A DNA stretch of 64,000 nucleotides, taken from contig OZ026630.1 in NCBI GenBank assembly GCA_964020975.1, positions 27,116,137 through 27,180,136 of the forward strand, given 5' to 3'. The position numbers and the translations under genes are program-made. The first letter of the stretch is position 1; every line of letters begins with the position of its first letter. The DNA comes from Hermodice carunculata. Its lineage: Eukaryota; Annelida; Polychaeta; Eunicida; Amphinomidae. The notes under the pieces were generated by a model. It worked only from the letters and a program-made list of their open reading frames with translations. It ran no database searches and was not told where the DNA came from. This document shows positions 25,541 through 40,941 of this stretch, one piece after another.

Positions 25541-25935
25541 ACCAGTTCCAGGGTCCAGGGGGAGCCCCCCCCCCCGTGCATGGGATGCTAGGGGCCGGGC
25601 GCCGCCGCGAGCTCCTAAATATTCAGCTTATGTATGAATCTAAAGGAGATGTTCAGAAACGGTGTTTTGGGGGTTTTACTCGATAATATTAAAAAGTTAC
25701 GTCCAGTTAAGAGAGAAGAGAGAAAAGATGATGGAAAAAGCACTTTTGAACATATCAATACACGGAAGAGACTGCAAAAAAGTATTGAAGATGCACATTT
25801 CATCGTGAGTGTGTGTTCTTGTTTTTCTTCGTTCTGCAGCAGCTTATTCTGAAATTAGTATGCACAGCATTAAAATCAGGATTGCATTCTCATGCAATCA
25901 TTTGCATTATTTCTTTCGTTCTTTTTTCGTTTTTT
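25541..25935. other. GC-rich scrap then unannotated sequence
   Basis: GGGTCCAGGGGGAGCCCCCC with a following C run (about 25550-25575) forms a GC-rich inverted segment related in style to 14628-14669, followed by GGGGCCGGGCGCCGCCGCGA. Beyond it nothing is recognised. Confidence 0.4.

Positions 25936-25991
<56 letters not shown>
25936..25991. repeat. (CTTT)n microsatellite
   Basis: Fourteen CTTT units. The flanks do not show the palindrome or hairpin of the Helitron-like family. Confidence 0.95.
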
Positions 25992-25992
<1 letters not shown>

Positions 25993-26861
25993 GTTCCTGT
26001 CTGTCTGTGTCCCCGAAAAGATTTGTAGCACAGATTATTTTTACAGACTCTGATTTGTATTGGGAATGTCCTTGTTTACACCTAATTGACTTCTTAATGT
26101 CTCTTTTTTGTACAATCAACATATACATTTTTTCTAATCTAAACCATTTGGAAAAAAATGGCCTTAAAAAAGAAAACTAGTGCTAAACACTGAACATGCT
26201 CACTAAAAACCCCAAACCCCCAATGGATGCCATATTGAATTGGTTAACGTATCTGTGAGCAGTCTGCTTGTTTAGCTGTACATTTGTTTAAGACGAAATT
26301 ATTCCAAAAGCTTCCGGATGATATAGTACAACCTGATAGAAGCCGAGGTTTGGGTGTGGTTTCACTCTGAAGGCGCCATATTTGTCTTTCCCGTCTTCGT
26401 TCATTCACTTTTTGATACCCTCAAATATAAGATACGGGTGTATTATATAAAATATTAATATATTTTTGAAACTTAAAGATGAGCTTCAGATGTGGAACAG
26501 TGACCCCATGTATTGGCTCGTGGCAGCCCTAGGTCTGCGGGGTCTTGTCTCCGGGTCCTTTGATAACATATTCAAGTTTCTGAAAAATATACCTTACATT
26601 TTATCTAAAATCTAATAGGTAAATTACTTTGCTTCATCATTGATTAACAACTTCAGGTCTTATTTGCGCCTCTACTTTGCATTAAATATCTTGATTGGAG
26701 AAAGGCAAAAAATGTTAATTACACACCATTCTTTTCAGTGGCAATATTCAATTTATTATTTGAGCCAAATGAACAACATATCATATTCTCTTACCACAAG
26801 TTTTAGTCAACCCTTTGTTTGCAACAATCGACAGCACTGTGAATCAAATATGGTGACATAG
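25992..26861. other. No recognisable feature
   Basis: AT-rich sequence without named motifs. Confidence 0.5.
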
Positions 26862-26935
26862 GTGATCGGTGTCGAAGGTTGCTGGTTCGCTACCCGACCG
26901 CCCCATGGTCACAAAACATACTCATTGTCTTTTTA
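26862..26935 (+). repeat. Possible tRNA-derived SINE fragment
   Basis: GTTGCTGGTTCGCTACCCGA contains a near match to the RNA polymerase III B box (GGTTCGANTCC) and is followed by CCATGGTCACAAAACATACT. A related string, GTTGCTGATTCGAGTCTTGG then TTGGCACAAAACATATAC, occurs at 49291-49338. Two copies of a B-box-like segment with the same downstream CACAAAACATA support a SINE, but the A box and tail are not clear. Confidence 0.35.
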
Positions 26936-28776
26936 ACTGCTTATCAACAATTGCCCATGATCGCCGAACATGCGTGAATGAACATTTTGCAGACGGGAAT
27001 CTTTAACCATTTGGCATGAACACGGGCCTGTTAAGTTGAAATGCGGTAAGCAAAACTGACACTATGAAGAGTAAAAAGAAGTAGCCAGCAAGAATCTTAG
27101 ATAATATTTGCCGCAACTGTTCTATTATGACACATGAAGAGTACTAGTACCAAACATACACCAATATACATTGCCCTCACCTACCGCCTCCGCTATGATG
27201 CGGGCATCTTCATGGGAAGTGCAAGTAGCAGCTGATAGTATTAAATGAACGTTAGTATGACTGAAAAGTGTTAAGGCACATATATATTGTGCATATTTGG
27301 AAATTGCTAGGTGGCATTGACAGGACCTCGACACGAATAAGTTGTCAAACTTAGCCTATGTAAATGCTGCCTTGAGAGTTATTACTTATTCACTTGGGTA
27401 GTTTCCCTGACATCCATGCTCACTTCCAGACTTCCAGCTTTTCAAAGTTCAAGTGAAAGAACCAAGGGCGTTGTATGAACACATTCCCAATTTGCACGTC
27501 TCGTCGGTTCCTCAGGACGTACAGCGACGTGATACACTTTCAACTTTGGGGCAGAACGTGTATGATCTGGACACTCTATCAGTGGCTATATAAGCATTTA
27601 TTGTAGCATAGGGCTTGGCTTTGACCTGCCGGAAGTTTGAATGCCTTCGTTGAGTCAAACAGCGATCGAACTTTGCTTTGAAGAATTTGAACAGATCAAT
27701 GACCAAAACACCTCAATGGTCTACAAACCGCCGTTTCCTTTCCCTTTGTTATTCGTCCACTTGGCATGAACTCTTTAAACCCCAATTTTGTCGACCCAGG
27801 GCCTCATTCACAAAGCGGTCGCTGTAGTCTGCGACCAAAATGCCTGTAGCTGACAACATAAGCCTGTGACGTACATTTCAGTCGCGAACTGCAGCGATGA
27901 TTTCGAGAATACGGCCCCAGTTTGCTCTTTCTAGTTGCAACTGAAAACGCCACCATACCAGGCTCTCAATTGATATGCCGTCATGGTGTAAGTCTAAGGG
28001 TCCAGCCATCTGCTTCCTGCCAGCATCCCATGTATTCCCGTCCCAACTAAGCATGCGTTTCGAAAGGGGCGTGTTTTTTAAAGAAGGACGGGAAAAGAGT
28101 GAATAATGGTGCCAGTGGTGCAGGCCAAAACATCAAAATTTGAAAGCAGTGATACAAGTCTCAAGTCACCTGACGCAGAACCATATACATGTTCACGTTT
28201 GTACCTGACATGAAACGATTTGATTATGTTCCAGCTCCTTGAACAATGGAGTGATAAATGGTTCTGTTATGACACAGTCAGTCAATAAAATTAAACTGTT
28301 ATTACCACAACTCCCCTTGTTTTGAAAACGATGACTTGTCGGATTCATGCCTGGACCTCACTGATGGATGTGCAACAATGAGCTGCACATACTTGGACTG
28401 CAACCTCGCACATTTGCATTGTCACACTATAAGGTGTGATGATTTAGTTTTATGGAAATATGACATTTGATACAGCAGAGCCCAATTTTCTGCTACCGGG
28501 AACCAGAGAATGTCCAAATAACACGGGCTTTTTTCCATCACTTGAACAAAATGTGACGTAAGTTCAGTATCACCATGAAAAATTTAAAGAAATATACATA
28601 TAATATATATGTATATGTATGCATAATATTCTAACGATTGGTTGTCTCTCAAACCTGTGAAGATTTTTGTTCAGTTAAAATCTTTGTCACGCCCCAGAAA
28701 GTAAGAAATCGGTGGCCTGGGCGTCCCTTCAACAGGCATTAATTAGGATATCCTGATTTTTACTTATTGAAATAAA
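26936..28776. other. No recognisable feature
   Basis: No repeat or protein recognised. A (TA/TG)-rich patch lies near 28595-28622. Confidence 0.5.
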
Positions 28777-28983
28777 TTGATAGAAATGTTGTTTATTGAT
28801 ACCAATGACATGAAACGCTCCCTTCATAGAGGGTGTGTTTTTCATTTTATCACAATTCTTCTATTTGTTTCAGTCTTTTTTCATCTTCGCCAGCCTAAGT
28901 TAGATTTAAATTTTATGCCCCCTGATAATGCTTCTAGCAATTTCCAGGAATCGATCTGTATTTCCAATCATATGAAGCAATGA
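28777..28983 (+). CDS. Unrecognised open frame with one predicted membrane segment
   Basis: A 68-codon frame. From an internal Met (residue 12) it reads MKRSLHRGCVFHFITILLFV: a short basic tail, about 17 hydrophobic residues, then a polar stretch with two potential N-glycosylation-like Asn. This is the layout of a type II membrane protein N-terminus such as a Golgi enzyme. No downstream exon was found and AT-rich DNA often yields such hydrophobic frames, so this is only a candidate. Confidence 0.15.
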   Translation: MIEMLFIDTNDMKRSLHRGCVFHFITILLFVSVFFHLRQPKLDLNFMPPDNASSNFQESICISNHMKQ

Positions 28984-29267
28984 GAAATATGCTGCAACTG
29001 TTGTAGGTTTCCAAGGCGTATAATCAATAACAGAACGTACCGGCTGCCCCAGGATGTGTATGGAATGGTTTGGTACCTATGTGGTGAGAGAACAGGAAAC
29101 TGATCGTTTCTGGTGAGTGCTTTTGAGAAATATAATACGGTTATTCCTATATTGAAACTCAATGTAGTGTGTTCCGATGCATGCTGTGAACAACAAAGTT
29201 CCCACGCGCACCAGAGACCCATTCCATTCGTGGATCAAACTACATTACTTTGACTATAGTCATTCAC

Positions 29268-29269
<2 letters not shown>

Positions 29270-29325
<56 letters not shown>
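29270..29325. repeat. (TA)n microsatellite
   Basis: About 28 TA units, 30 bp before a large GACA/GATA array. Confidence 0.95.
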
Positions 29326-29328
<3 letters not shown>

Positions 29329-29353
29329 CCAAAAGCAATGCATTTTTTTTTTA

Positions 29354-29691
<338 letters not shown>

Positions 29692-30469
29692 CCGGTAGAT
29701 GACCTCCTAAACTTGTGCGATATTTTTAAAATGGGGTAGGCGTGCCTCAGTTTGGAAAGTGGAGTAGGGCAAGGGTGGGGCATTGGCACCAGGATGAGTT
29801 TCACACTGACTGGCAAAGTATATTGTAACAAATTCACATTTTTCAGTACTACGTGATACTATCTTGTAGTTGCAATGAAAGTAGGTAAATCCTGGTGTAT
29901 TTTGCATCCAAGAACAGACTTTGAAAAGCTCCACCATTATTTAGGATAAATATCTCTTTCTGGTCGAAACTGCAAATTAGACAAGCACAAAGAGACTGAA
30001 TTCCTGATTGGGATAGCACCTTATTGTTTGGGATTTTTTTTTAGAATTGGAAAAAAAGTGTCAATCCTACCATAAAGGTCATAGTTAAGGAGTAGGGTTT
30101 GATAGATGCACGCTAGAAGCGTTTCCATGCACAATTATGACTGCAAATGTTTTTTAATGTGTAGGGTTATCCAAGTTTTGTTCCTAGGACGAATTTTTAC
30201 TTCCTTTAAGGGAATAAATTCCTTTGCAGTGGATAGAAAACGAGGGTACCAATACGATACAACATCATCAATATTTTTTTAAAATATCATGCGCAACAGT
30301 GAGGTCACGAAAATTAGCTTTATTAAAGTCCCATATTGATCTTTTGATAGCTTTGTCCTTGTGGACCAGATTATCTGAGTATTTGATCACGACCATAATG
30401 CAAAGGTGTGTGAACTTGTGTGGAAACATGCTGCAAAATTAAAATTATTTTGCGATTAGGCACTTCGCA
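29692..30469. other. No recognisable feature
   Basis: Unannotated sequence left of the decayed multi-copy gene. The part after about 30220 might belong to its upstream region, but no motif was recognised. Confidence 0.45.
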
Positions 30470-31990
30470 TACTATTTATGGCCCACTTGGCCTCATAGCT
30501 AAAAGGTTCAAATATGCTGGTCTTCAGGATTTGTACATTGAGACAGGTATCGTTGAAGAAGGTTCTGTGTCTGGAGTGATGGAAGGGAGAAAATACAATC
30601 GAGGTATCAGTACACACAAAATTATACATGTAACCATGGTGGGGCTTGTATAGAAAGGTTTCTATGAGGCAGTCGAAGATGAAGGTACCGTGCGCGCTGT
30701 TGAGATTGAAATTTAGGAGTTACATAGTGATATCAGCCACTCTACCTTCCAAAACGTAGCAGATAACTCATCGTATCAAAACTAGTCTGCGCATTTTGAA
30801 AAGTACTCAGATAAGTTGAGGTATGATAATGGAGACGTCTCAAATTTTTGGATGTCGTATATCGATATGGTGACCCTGTTGCTAAATCTGATAAGAGCCA
30901 CAAGACAGGGCGAATAGCAGCTGCATCTCATAGCAATTAGAAAACTGATACATTGGTGCTTTGCATATTACAATCTGAACTGTGCATGGCACCAGTTAAC
31001 TACCATTAGGAATGTGTCAAACTCAAATTGAGTATCCAGATGCCAACCAGCATTTTGTTGATGGCGGGTTTCTGTGCAGATAGTATCTCACAATCCCTTT
31101 GGTAAAGTGCCAGTTGATCAGACCGTAGAGGAGACTGTGAATAAAGACACCCAGACTCCAGGAGGGACAAAGGGATTAGGCTTAAGTCCCAAGCAGTGAC
31201 AAAGTACTATCTGTCAGCTGAATATCGTATTGTCGCACTCAGGCATGTTATACAAATGATGCAGTCTTGATCATCCTGTTCATTTCACGCAGATTGGCAA
31301 TCTACCACAACAAAAGTTTCATGATTGGTTACCAAAGATGAAAATCAAAACTTTCTCTGATTTGGTCCGAAAGACCAAGGTAAATGAAGACACTTTTTCA
31401 GAAAGTATCTTTAAATCTGAAAAAAATATTGTTTTCAAAGATAGTTTTAGCTGCTCAAAGCAGAAATTTGCATAAGAAAGATGTGCTTGCTCGTGAATTG
31501 GCCGTTCTTCCTTGGTCAATTTTAAATCCTGATGGTAGCAAGCAGAAGACAAACAAAGCTACACTTTGTACTGCCCTTCACAAATATATAGCTCCTGCTG
31601 AGAATACCCAAACCCATTCTACATGCATTATTGGTGGAATGGGCCTTGTGTACAAGATTAAGGATGAACAAAAGACATTTGGAGACACTGCGCAAAATCT
31701 TCTATCGATGGTGTTCAGTGAAGGTAGAGATAGTAGTAGGATTGGTGTGATCTTTGATGTATATAGGGATGATTCCATCAAGTCAACTGAGAGAGAACAG
31801 AGGATAAAGAAACAAGTGGTCACGTTTAACACATTGCTCCAGGTGACACAATTCAACAGTAGAGGAGGTACCTTTCTACTAACTCAAGCAAAACAAACTG
31901 ATTACGTTCATTGTGGGTGAGTGGAAAAAGAAAGGAAGTCAGTTGAAAGACAAAGTATTGTTTTAGAAGTGTAAATATGCCGTTAGGTAT
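30470..31990 (+). pseudogene. Decayed copy of a multi-copy hypothetical gene family, possible PIN-like nuclease domain
   Basis: I recognise conserved blocks of a large protein family that occurs in many copies in cnidarian, mollusc, echinoderm and fish genomes and has no established function. In order: GPLGLIAKRF and EGSVSGVMEGRKYNRG (about 30484-30605), YIDMV with IRATRQGE (about 30860-30915), VPVDQTVEETVNKDTQTPGG (about 31102-31165), then a 178-codon uninterrupted frame at 31384-31920 with NPDGSKQKTNKATL, CIIGGMGLVYKIKDEQKTFG and VIFDVYRDDSIKSTEREQR. The last part, with a conserved Asp in FDVY and an internal duplex of acidic and basic residues, looks like a PIN/FEN-like nuclease fold; that is my inference. 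The usual C-terminal Cys-rich part was not found. Upstream blocks lie in other frames with stops, so this copy is dead, although the 178-codon block is strikingly open. Whether the family is a mobile element or a host gene family is unresolved. Confidence 0.7.
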
Positions 31991-32554
31991 AAGCCCAGAT
32001 TAAAGCACCTTATAAACTGAAATAGCTGAAATCAGTATTAATTGTTTTAGCACCAGATATTAGTTTGGAATTTGTCCCACGAGGAATCTGAAATAGCCAT
32101 CCTATATTGAAGACAGTATTAAAGCCGCAAGGCGGTACAAATGACAGTGGATGAGTCCAGATGAATGACAATTCTTTATATTTCTGCATAATTATTTTAC
32201 AGACGATAAGTTTTGGCCCAAATCTGTCTTATGTCTTATACTTAGACATGTTATCAAACGATATATTTGGCACCTGAAATTATATCTGTATGGGTATTTC
32301 CCTATGAGGTTCTATCGTACTTTGTAACTCAATCTGAAACTTTATGAGTTGTGTATTATTGTTCTGGTCCTTACCACTCTCGGGGATATCAGATTTTATA
32401 GCTGAAAAAAGACAAGCCTTTTCTTCAGCGAACCCATATTTAGCATATATAACGTAACAATACATTATCAATATTAATCATCAGGTGCTCAACTGATCGG
32501 GAAATTTTGCGAGGATATCAGCGATACATGGATTTACAGTAATATGGAACCGTT

Positions 32555-32555
<1 letters not shown>
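31991..32555. other. No recognisable feature
   Basis: The expected C-terminal continuation of the gene-family relic was looked for here and not seen. Confidence 0.45.
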
Positions 32556-32638
<83 letters not shown>

Positions 32639-32640
32639 GC

Positions 32641-32676
<36 letters not shown>

Positions 32677-32688
32677 CCGTCCGTCCGT
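32556..32688. repeat. (AT)n(GT)n compound microsatellite
   Basis: AT units to about 32634, a TACATGCA interruption, AT again to 32660, then GT units and a CCGT repeat to 32688. Confidence 0.95.
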
Positions 32689-34792
32689 GGGACAACGTAG
32701 TTTAATGATGAAGGTAAATATTGGTACTCTCTGTGTATACGAAGTGTAGTGGCCATTGGATATATTGGTTTGCCCTGTGGAATCAGCATCGGTATGTTTT
32801 AATGATATTCTTACAATCAACATCTTAAAGTCATGATTTCGGTTGAACGATTGCAATTAAAACCAAGCCATAAGAAGTCAAGTCAAGTCAAGTCAAGCCA
32901 GGCCAATCACCAAACTTGGAGAAAAAAATGAAAAACACAATGATTTATCAGAGAAAATGAGGTACAGCTGCGACACCCATTACAAAAATCAGGTCTAGAA
33001 CATTTCTTGTTGGATTGTTGTATATTTTGCCAAGCAATCTGTACTCGGCCTCTTTAAGATTCTATAGCAAAAATCGAAAAATTCAAATAAAAAAACACGA
33101 TAAAATTATGGTACGAAATGGGTATGGCTGCGCCAATTGGTATACAAACCTGGAGTCTGGGAGTTTGTGCTCGACATCTTTAAGATTTTACAACAAATTC
33201 TAGAAATAAATAGACTTGAGAAATAATTTGAGCCACCTGGTAAACAAAAAGTCAAATCGAGTTTCAAAATAACTAACCCATTAGACAAGGAAGGCAATGA
33301 AAATGAGAAAGTCATTTGTTGATTAACGTTGCGTCGGACGCCTGACCAAAATATACATGAGCTGACTAAGAAAGCTACAAATGTCAAGGATTGAACAAGT
33401 GAGAACAACGTCAAGAAATGTGAAGGGAAGAAATCGTGTCCAGAAGTATTTTAGACAAAAGTACATGACAAGATTTAAGACTCTGTGAATGTGATGAGTT
33501 TCATTAGTAAAATGGCCGAATCATGAAAATACTATTTACAGTGAGTGAAAACACGGCGACCTAGACGATGGTAATTTCCTCATCACTGTCACTCTTTGAG
33601 CCGCTTGTTAATGCACTTAGTCTCCTTGTTCTTCAAGTTGAACGAGTAAAGATCTTTTTTACTTCTTCTTCTTTTGATGATTTATAGAATAATGACCACA
33701 TTCATCCTTAGTTGAAAATAAAATCATGAATGTTAAAATGCTGAACGATTCGGGGGAAAAAATTCATTTGTAAATGAAGGGTGAGTCCCAAAGCAACAAG
33801 ATCGAGACCGCGAATATGACTAAATGAACAGAGTTGCTGATAAAGGGCATAAAATCCTAATTCAGGTCGTCCACCCTTCATACGACATTGATCTCTTTGA
33901 TGAAAGGATGTACTATATGGAGTTTATTCACCATAGCAATTTCAGTCCTGTGATATGTAACATGCATTGCTTAGGTGTTGGGCTCGACCCCTGTCTTAGT
34001 TTTTGGCCCATTAAGTTTTTTTCACTGTATACAAAACACCGTTTGAGTACTGATGGGCAAAACATTCCAAATCAGCGGTACATAGTTTGCAACCTAAAGC
34101 TAAAGACACTATAGTATTGGTCACAGTTAGGAACGGACTCAATTAATGTCGCAGGTCTATGTTACAGGTGTTTTTGATGTTAATTCACTTTGGCCTCAGC
34201 ATAGTACAGCGCTGTAACTGCTGCTCAATGTGAACAACTTGCTATAACGATGTGTCTTTTTTTCTGTCCATGATGGTAGTTCCTCCTCTTAAATTCTCGT
34301 TTAATAAAGTACGTGAAAGGGAACACCTGTGGAGGAAGAGCTTAGATTTAAGCTCTGAGTTCAATATCTTTCCTCAAAATATTCAATATGGTGCACCAAT
34401 TGTAGATTACCGTAACCAGTTTCATTTGAAGCTGTTAACTCCTAACAAGCGATCCTGCCTGAAAGGTGCCCTCACGTACCTTCAGCCACTAAAAAAGGAT
34501 TTGGCCTGACAGATCTGGGGCGGATGTACGCACGTTAAACTTTTAACGTCGTCTGCTTTAAAAAAAAAATACGTAAAACTATTCTTCTTTTCAAGTATAA
34601 ACGTTTTGGTACAAAAACTCTTACATGATTTTCAGACTTCACGGCTTTTCTCAATGGAAATTAGTTGCACGTTATGCAATGGTCTAGCATGGGCCTTGGC
34701 GTTACGGAGGCAAATGCCTTAACATGCACAGGCCTAGAAACTACTTCTTTTACTAGATCACTTCATCCGCAACGTCGTTTAAGGATTAACAT
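32689..34792. other. No gene; AAGTC short tandem and a degenerate duplication
   Basis: Four AAGTC units lie at 32876-32896. A degenerate direct repeat of about 124 bp pairs CTGTACTCGGCCTCTTTAAG near 33040 with TTGTGCTCGACATCTTTAAG near 33164. Open frames at 33824-34114 and 34252-34509 (plus) have no recognisable motifs. Confidence 0.45.
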
Positions 34793-34800
34793 TTGTTGTT

Positions 34801-34861
<61 letters not shown>

Positions 34862-34909
34862 TGGGTTTTTTTTTTTTTTTGTCTTGGTTTTTTTTGGTTT
34901 TGTTTTATC
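34793..34909. repeat. (TTG)n microsatellite followed by a T/G tract
   Basis: About 22 TTG units to 34860, then T runs with G. The poly-Gln and poly-Cys frames across it are artefacts. Confidence 0.95.
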
Positions 34910-37639
<2,730 letters not shown>

Positions 37640-39090
37640 TGAAACGACGAAATCTTCCCTGTCTCTGCGGATCATTGATTACGAGGGACAAATCATACAA
37701 CTACAAAATTATCTGGAAAACGGGAGGCAAGCGACACACTGAACAAATATCTAGTACCTTACGATTTAACCATGATGACGTATTACGTCTTGCCGACCAG
37801 AATGTCGTACTCACATACGTACTCATCTATCTGAGAAGTTTTTTTTATGATGTAAGAGATGACCTGTATTTCCGACGCTGTTTATTTAGGTGTCTGCTCT
37901 TACTTAGGGTACATATAAAAGAGTGGTATAAAAATTGCCACTTTGTCTCTGTTTTTGGAGACAAGTCCAACGATGTATACATTATTAGTTTTGTCAATTT
38001 GTGTAGTTTCTTTGCATTCGCTAAGATAGGAAGTACCACAATTTGACTGAAGTCGACAAATGGTACGGAGTATATTAAAATGCATTTGATTTATACAAAT
38101 ACAAGTACGTTGGTATGACGTTGTTCACGTTGACGAAACGTGGCTGTGTCAAAACCACGGAAAAGACAAAAGGTAAACACATACAAGTGTATGTGGCGTT
38201 GGTTATGATTATTAAGAAGTGGACTTTAGCGGTAATAGGACCCGGTCCAATTTTTACTTGCTGAGTTGGATCTTTAGCTCTGACGTCATTCTATTATGGC
38301 CATGTGATAGGTAGCTTTTCTTTGAACTCTGTGAGCCAGGCCTGCTGGCCAATCTACCATTGGTTGAGGTGTTACCGGCTTCTTAAGCTGACAAGAGATT
38401 ATGTATACTAGTCTGCCCTATGCATATAATTATCATACGATTAGCCACCTGGTGGCAACAGCACTTCTCATTATCTTTAAATGTGACTGAATATTCTAGA
38501 CAAGAGAGGCTACACCATTATCATTTTGCATACCGGACCTGCATTGGTTTGGTTCCTACTTGGCTCGGAGCTAGTTTTCGAAGCAAAAATAGAAAACAAA
38601 GACATTGGCGACTACCACGGTAAAATGATTGAAAATATGCATCGATCGGTACCAAAATCAACTTGTTCCTGTTCGCAAAGGGGTCTTCCCTGGTCGTTGT
38701 AGATAATACGGTGTACCACAATTTAAAACAAACAAAAACAAACAAGCCTAGAATGCGTGACTCCAAACATGGCTATAAGGAAGGATGAAATAGCAAATTG
38801 GCTCACAGAACACTCTTTACTCCCCATGTTGAAGACAGAATTACATCAGCAAATACTGTAACAATAACGTCGCTCTTCTGTCACTTACCTCACAGATGAA
38901 ACTTCAAGAAGCAACGGCCATGTAATATAACAAACTCCAGTCAAACGTTGCAAACTCATTGCAAATGGACTTAAGGAGGAGTCTTGTAATGGTAACGTTG
39001 CTGAGCACAATCAGCAATTCAAAAGAAATAATGTGGAGGATCTCTTTATCCAAAGTTGAACAAAAGCTGGAGAGTCCTCCTGAAAAAAAT
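37640..39090 (+). mobile_element. IS630/Tc1-mariner superfamily transposase relic, second family
   Basis: The plus strand carries a frame at 37639-38046 that resembles the N-terminal domain (VRDDLYFRRCLFRCLLLL and the following Trp-Tyr-Lys segment in place of the usual small-helix block). The first catalytic block VHVDETWLCQNHGK is at about 38122-38163. A block matching the conserved pre-D2 region, DYHGKM, is at about 38616. The second catalytic block SLVVVDNTVYHNL is at about 38683-38721, followed by KDEIANWLTEH and LKTELHQQ (about 38785-38855). The third acidic residue was not placed with certainty. The first two catalytic Asp are about 565 bp apart, roughly twice the usual distance, suggesting an extra 250-300 bp between about 38280 and 38570. 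Frames change several times, so the enzyme is dead. It is distinct from the Tc1 relic at 5160-6905. Terminal repeats were not found. Confidence 0.65.
38281..38288. promoter_or_regulatory. CRE-like TGACGTCA
   Basis: Perfect palindromic CREB/ATF octamer, within the block that appears to be extra between the two catalytic Asp of the transposase relic. A single octamer is weak evidence of function. Confidence 0.2.
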
Positions 39091-39301
39091 ATAACGCATG
39101 TTTGAAGACGAAAAGTGGAAAACCGGCTGTTTACTTGATCAGGAGGACCCTTAGCTTACAAGATATCTGGATGATCAGGAAAATTCCTTTAGTTCTCGTA
39201 TCTTGTGATGAGTGCTAATACACAAAGTTGGGTAGCAACCATATAGTATTCTGGCCCTACAACGTTGCATAAAAAGGCCATCATCTTTGTTGTTGATGTT
39301 T

Positions 39302-39302
<1 letters not shown>

Positions 39303-39391
<89 letters not shown>
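39303..39391. repeat. (GAAA)n microsatellite
   Basis: About 22 GAAA units. Flanks lack the Helitron-like palindrome and hairpin. Confidence 0.95.
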
Positions 39392-39392
<1 letters not shown>

Positions 39393-40593
39393 CAGGGAAA
39401 GGTCTCAGCGTGGCCCCAGCAACCGCATAAAGGCATCCCTTGAACAAAACAACAAACGTCGTGGTCCGGTTGGTATACATGCATCAATTGAGTTACTCTT
39501 GTAAACCCTCCAACCAACGGGGTTGATATTTGCCGTATTTATCTATTTTGCAAACATAAGCACTGAAATGTCAAATTTTGCCACTCTCATAATTAAGTAT
39601 TTGTGTTACTTTCTTTACTGGTTAACATGGGGCCACTAATTGGTAGGCTGCATGGACGTTATTTTACTGCGTGAGGCATGATATTTGCGTTAGATCGTGA
39701 AAAACCTTGGCTTTGTAGATTTCAGTAGGATCTAACATTGGATCAGATAGATAAAAGAGTCAAAAGTATTAGTATTCGTCGTTTTTTTAAAATTTTGTAG
39801 CTCCATTCTTGCATGGAGCCTTTCGTGCAGTACCCGTTTTCAATTTTCATCTGCTTTGGCATCATGCGAGTGCACATCGATCGCGCTACCGTACATAATG
39901 TCGTAATTTATTTACATGTATAGACTTCATGGCACAAAAAGACAGGAAAGAAAAAGCTAATTATCACATGAGCACTGTAAAATGACATCATATCTCAAGG
40001 GCCCGCCTGCAGGGCAAAGAAGAAGGCCACTTTTTACCATGCCTTTTCATCACCCTGCAGCACGTTTCATAACACTCCCTGTTTTGTACAATTTCCAAAA
40101 CTGCATTACTTGGCACTTTTATGTCTATGCTGGTCAATGTCCTGGATAACACAAGATGCTTGAATACGAATAATTACAATTTTCTTGATTAGGGACGAAG
40201 TACTGAGTTTCGTTTGTAATAATCACGCGCAACATTTATATTTGTTGCAAAAAAAGAAGCAACGAGCTTGTTAGTTTGAATACTTGAGGCATTAAAAATT
40301 GGTGGTGCTATAGGTTACATTCGATAATACAAGCTGCCAAAGTACACTAAAATGTTACAAAAAATCAGAAAAGTGATTTGCCTGAGAATAGCAACCCATT
40401 GGTAGCGTGAAATACCATAATGTCCAACACCATTTTGCCATTTACCTATTGCAGCAAAGTGACTTTGATCTGTTTCTTCAAATTTTACGGGACGTAATTA
40501 CATGAATACACGCGAAGGAAATTGTTTTTCTAATTTAATCCACATCAATGTTTATGCATTAAAAGTGTAACAATGCGTTTATTAGTTCAATTA

Positions 40594-40595
<2 letters not shown>
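39392..40595. other. No recognisable feature
   Basis: AT-rich sequence without recognised genes or repeats. Confidence 0.5.

Positions 40596-40668
<73 letters not shown>
40596..40668. repeat. (AT)n(GA)n compound microsatellite
   Basis: AT units to about 40628 then about 20 GA units. Confidence 0.97.
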
Positions 40669-40670
<2 letters not shown>

Positions 40671-40868
40671 AATGTGCGTTCAGTAGAGCCAATTTGTCCA
40701 AGGACTGATATTATTGACAGTGTCGTTTTGCTTGGTCTATATGTTGCACATTTTGACTGTCGCTTTACGACATACACTATTTGCAATACGAAAATATTAT
40801 AGTGTCCGGGTCTTTTGCTGTGATTCTGTTGCCCTCTCACGAACCAGTGCAGCAAACTCCCTTCATAT

Positions 40869-40941
40869 CGAAAAAAAACAAAAACAAAAACAAAAAAACA
40901 AAAAACAAAAAATAAACAAACAAACAAACAAACAAAAAACA
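40869..40941. repeat. A-rich (CAAA)n tract
   Basis: CAAAAA and CAAA units, plus strand nearly free of G and T. Confidence 0.9.

Noticed and set aside
25933-26030. CTTT microsatellite considered as a sixth Helitron-like copy
   Set aside because: Flanks lack the ATGTCTGTGT palindrome, the AAACTTGGCA arm and the CTAG hairpin.
26862-26935. Functional tRNA gene
   Set aside because: Only a degenerate B box is visible; no cloverleaf can be drawn with paired stems.
28990-29106. Candidate exon between an acceptor-like TTGTAG and a good donor (CTG-GTGAGTG)
   Set aside because: The only open frame (YRLPQDVYGMVWYLCGE) meets a stop three codons before the donor, so the splice model fails.
39280-39420. 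GAAA microsatellite considered as a Helitron-like copy on the minus strand
   Set aside because: No family arms on either side.
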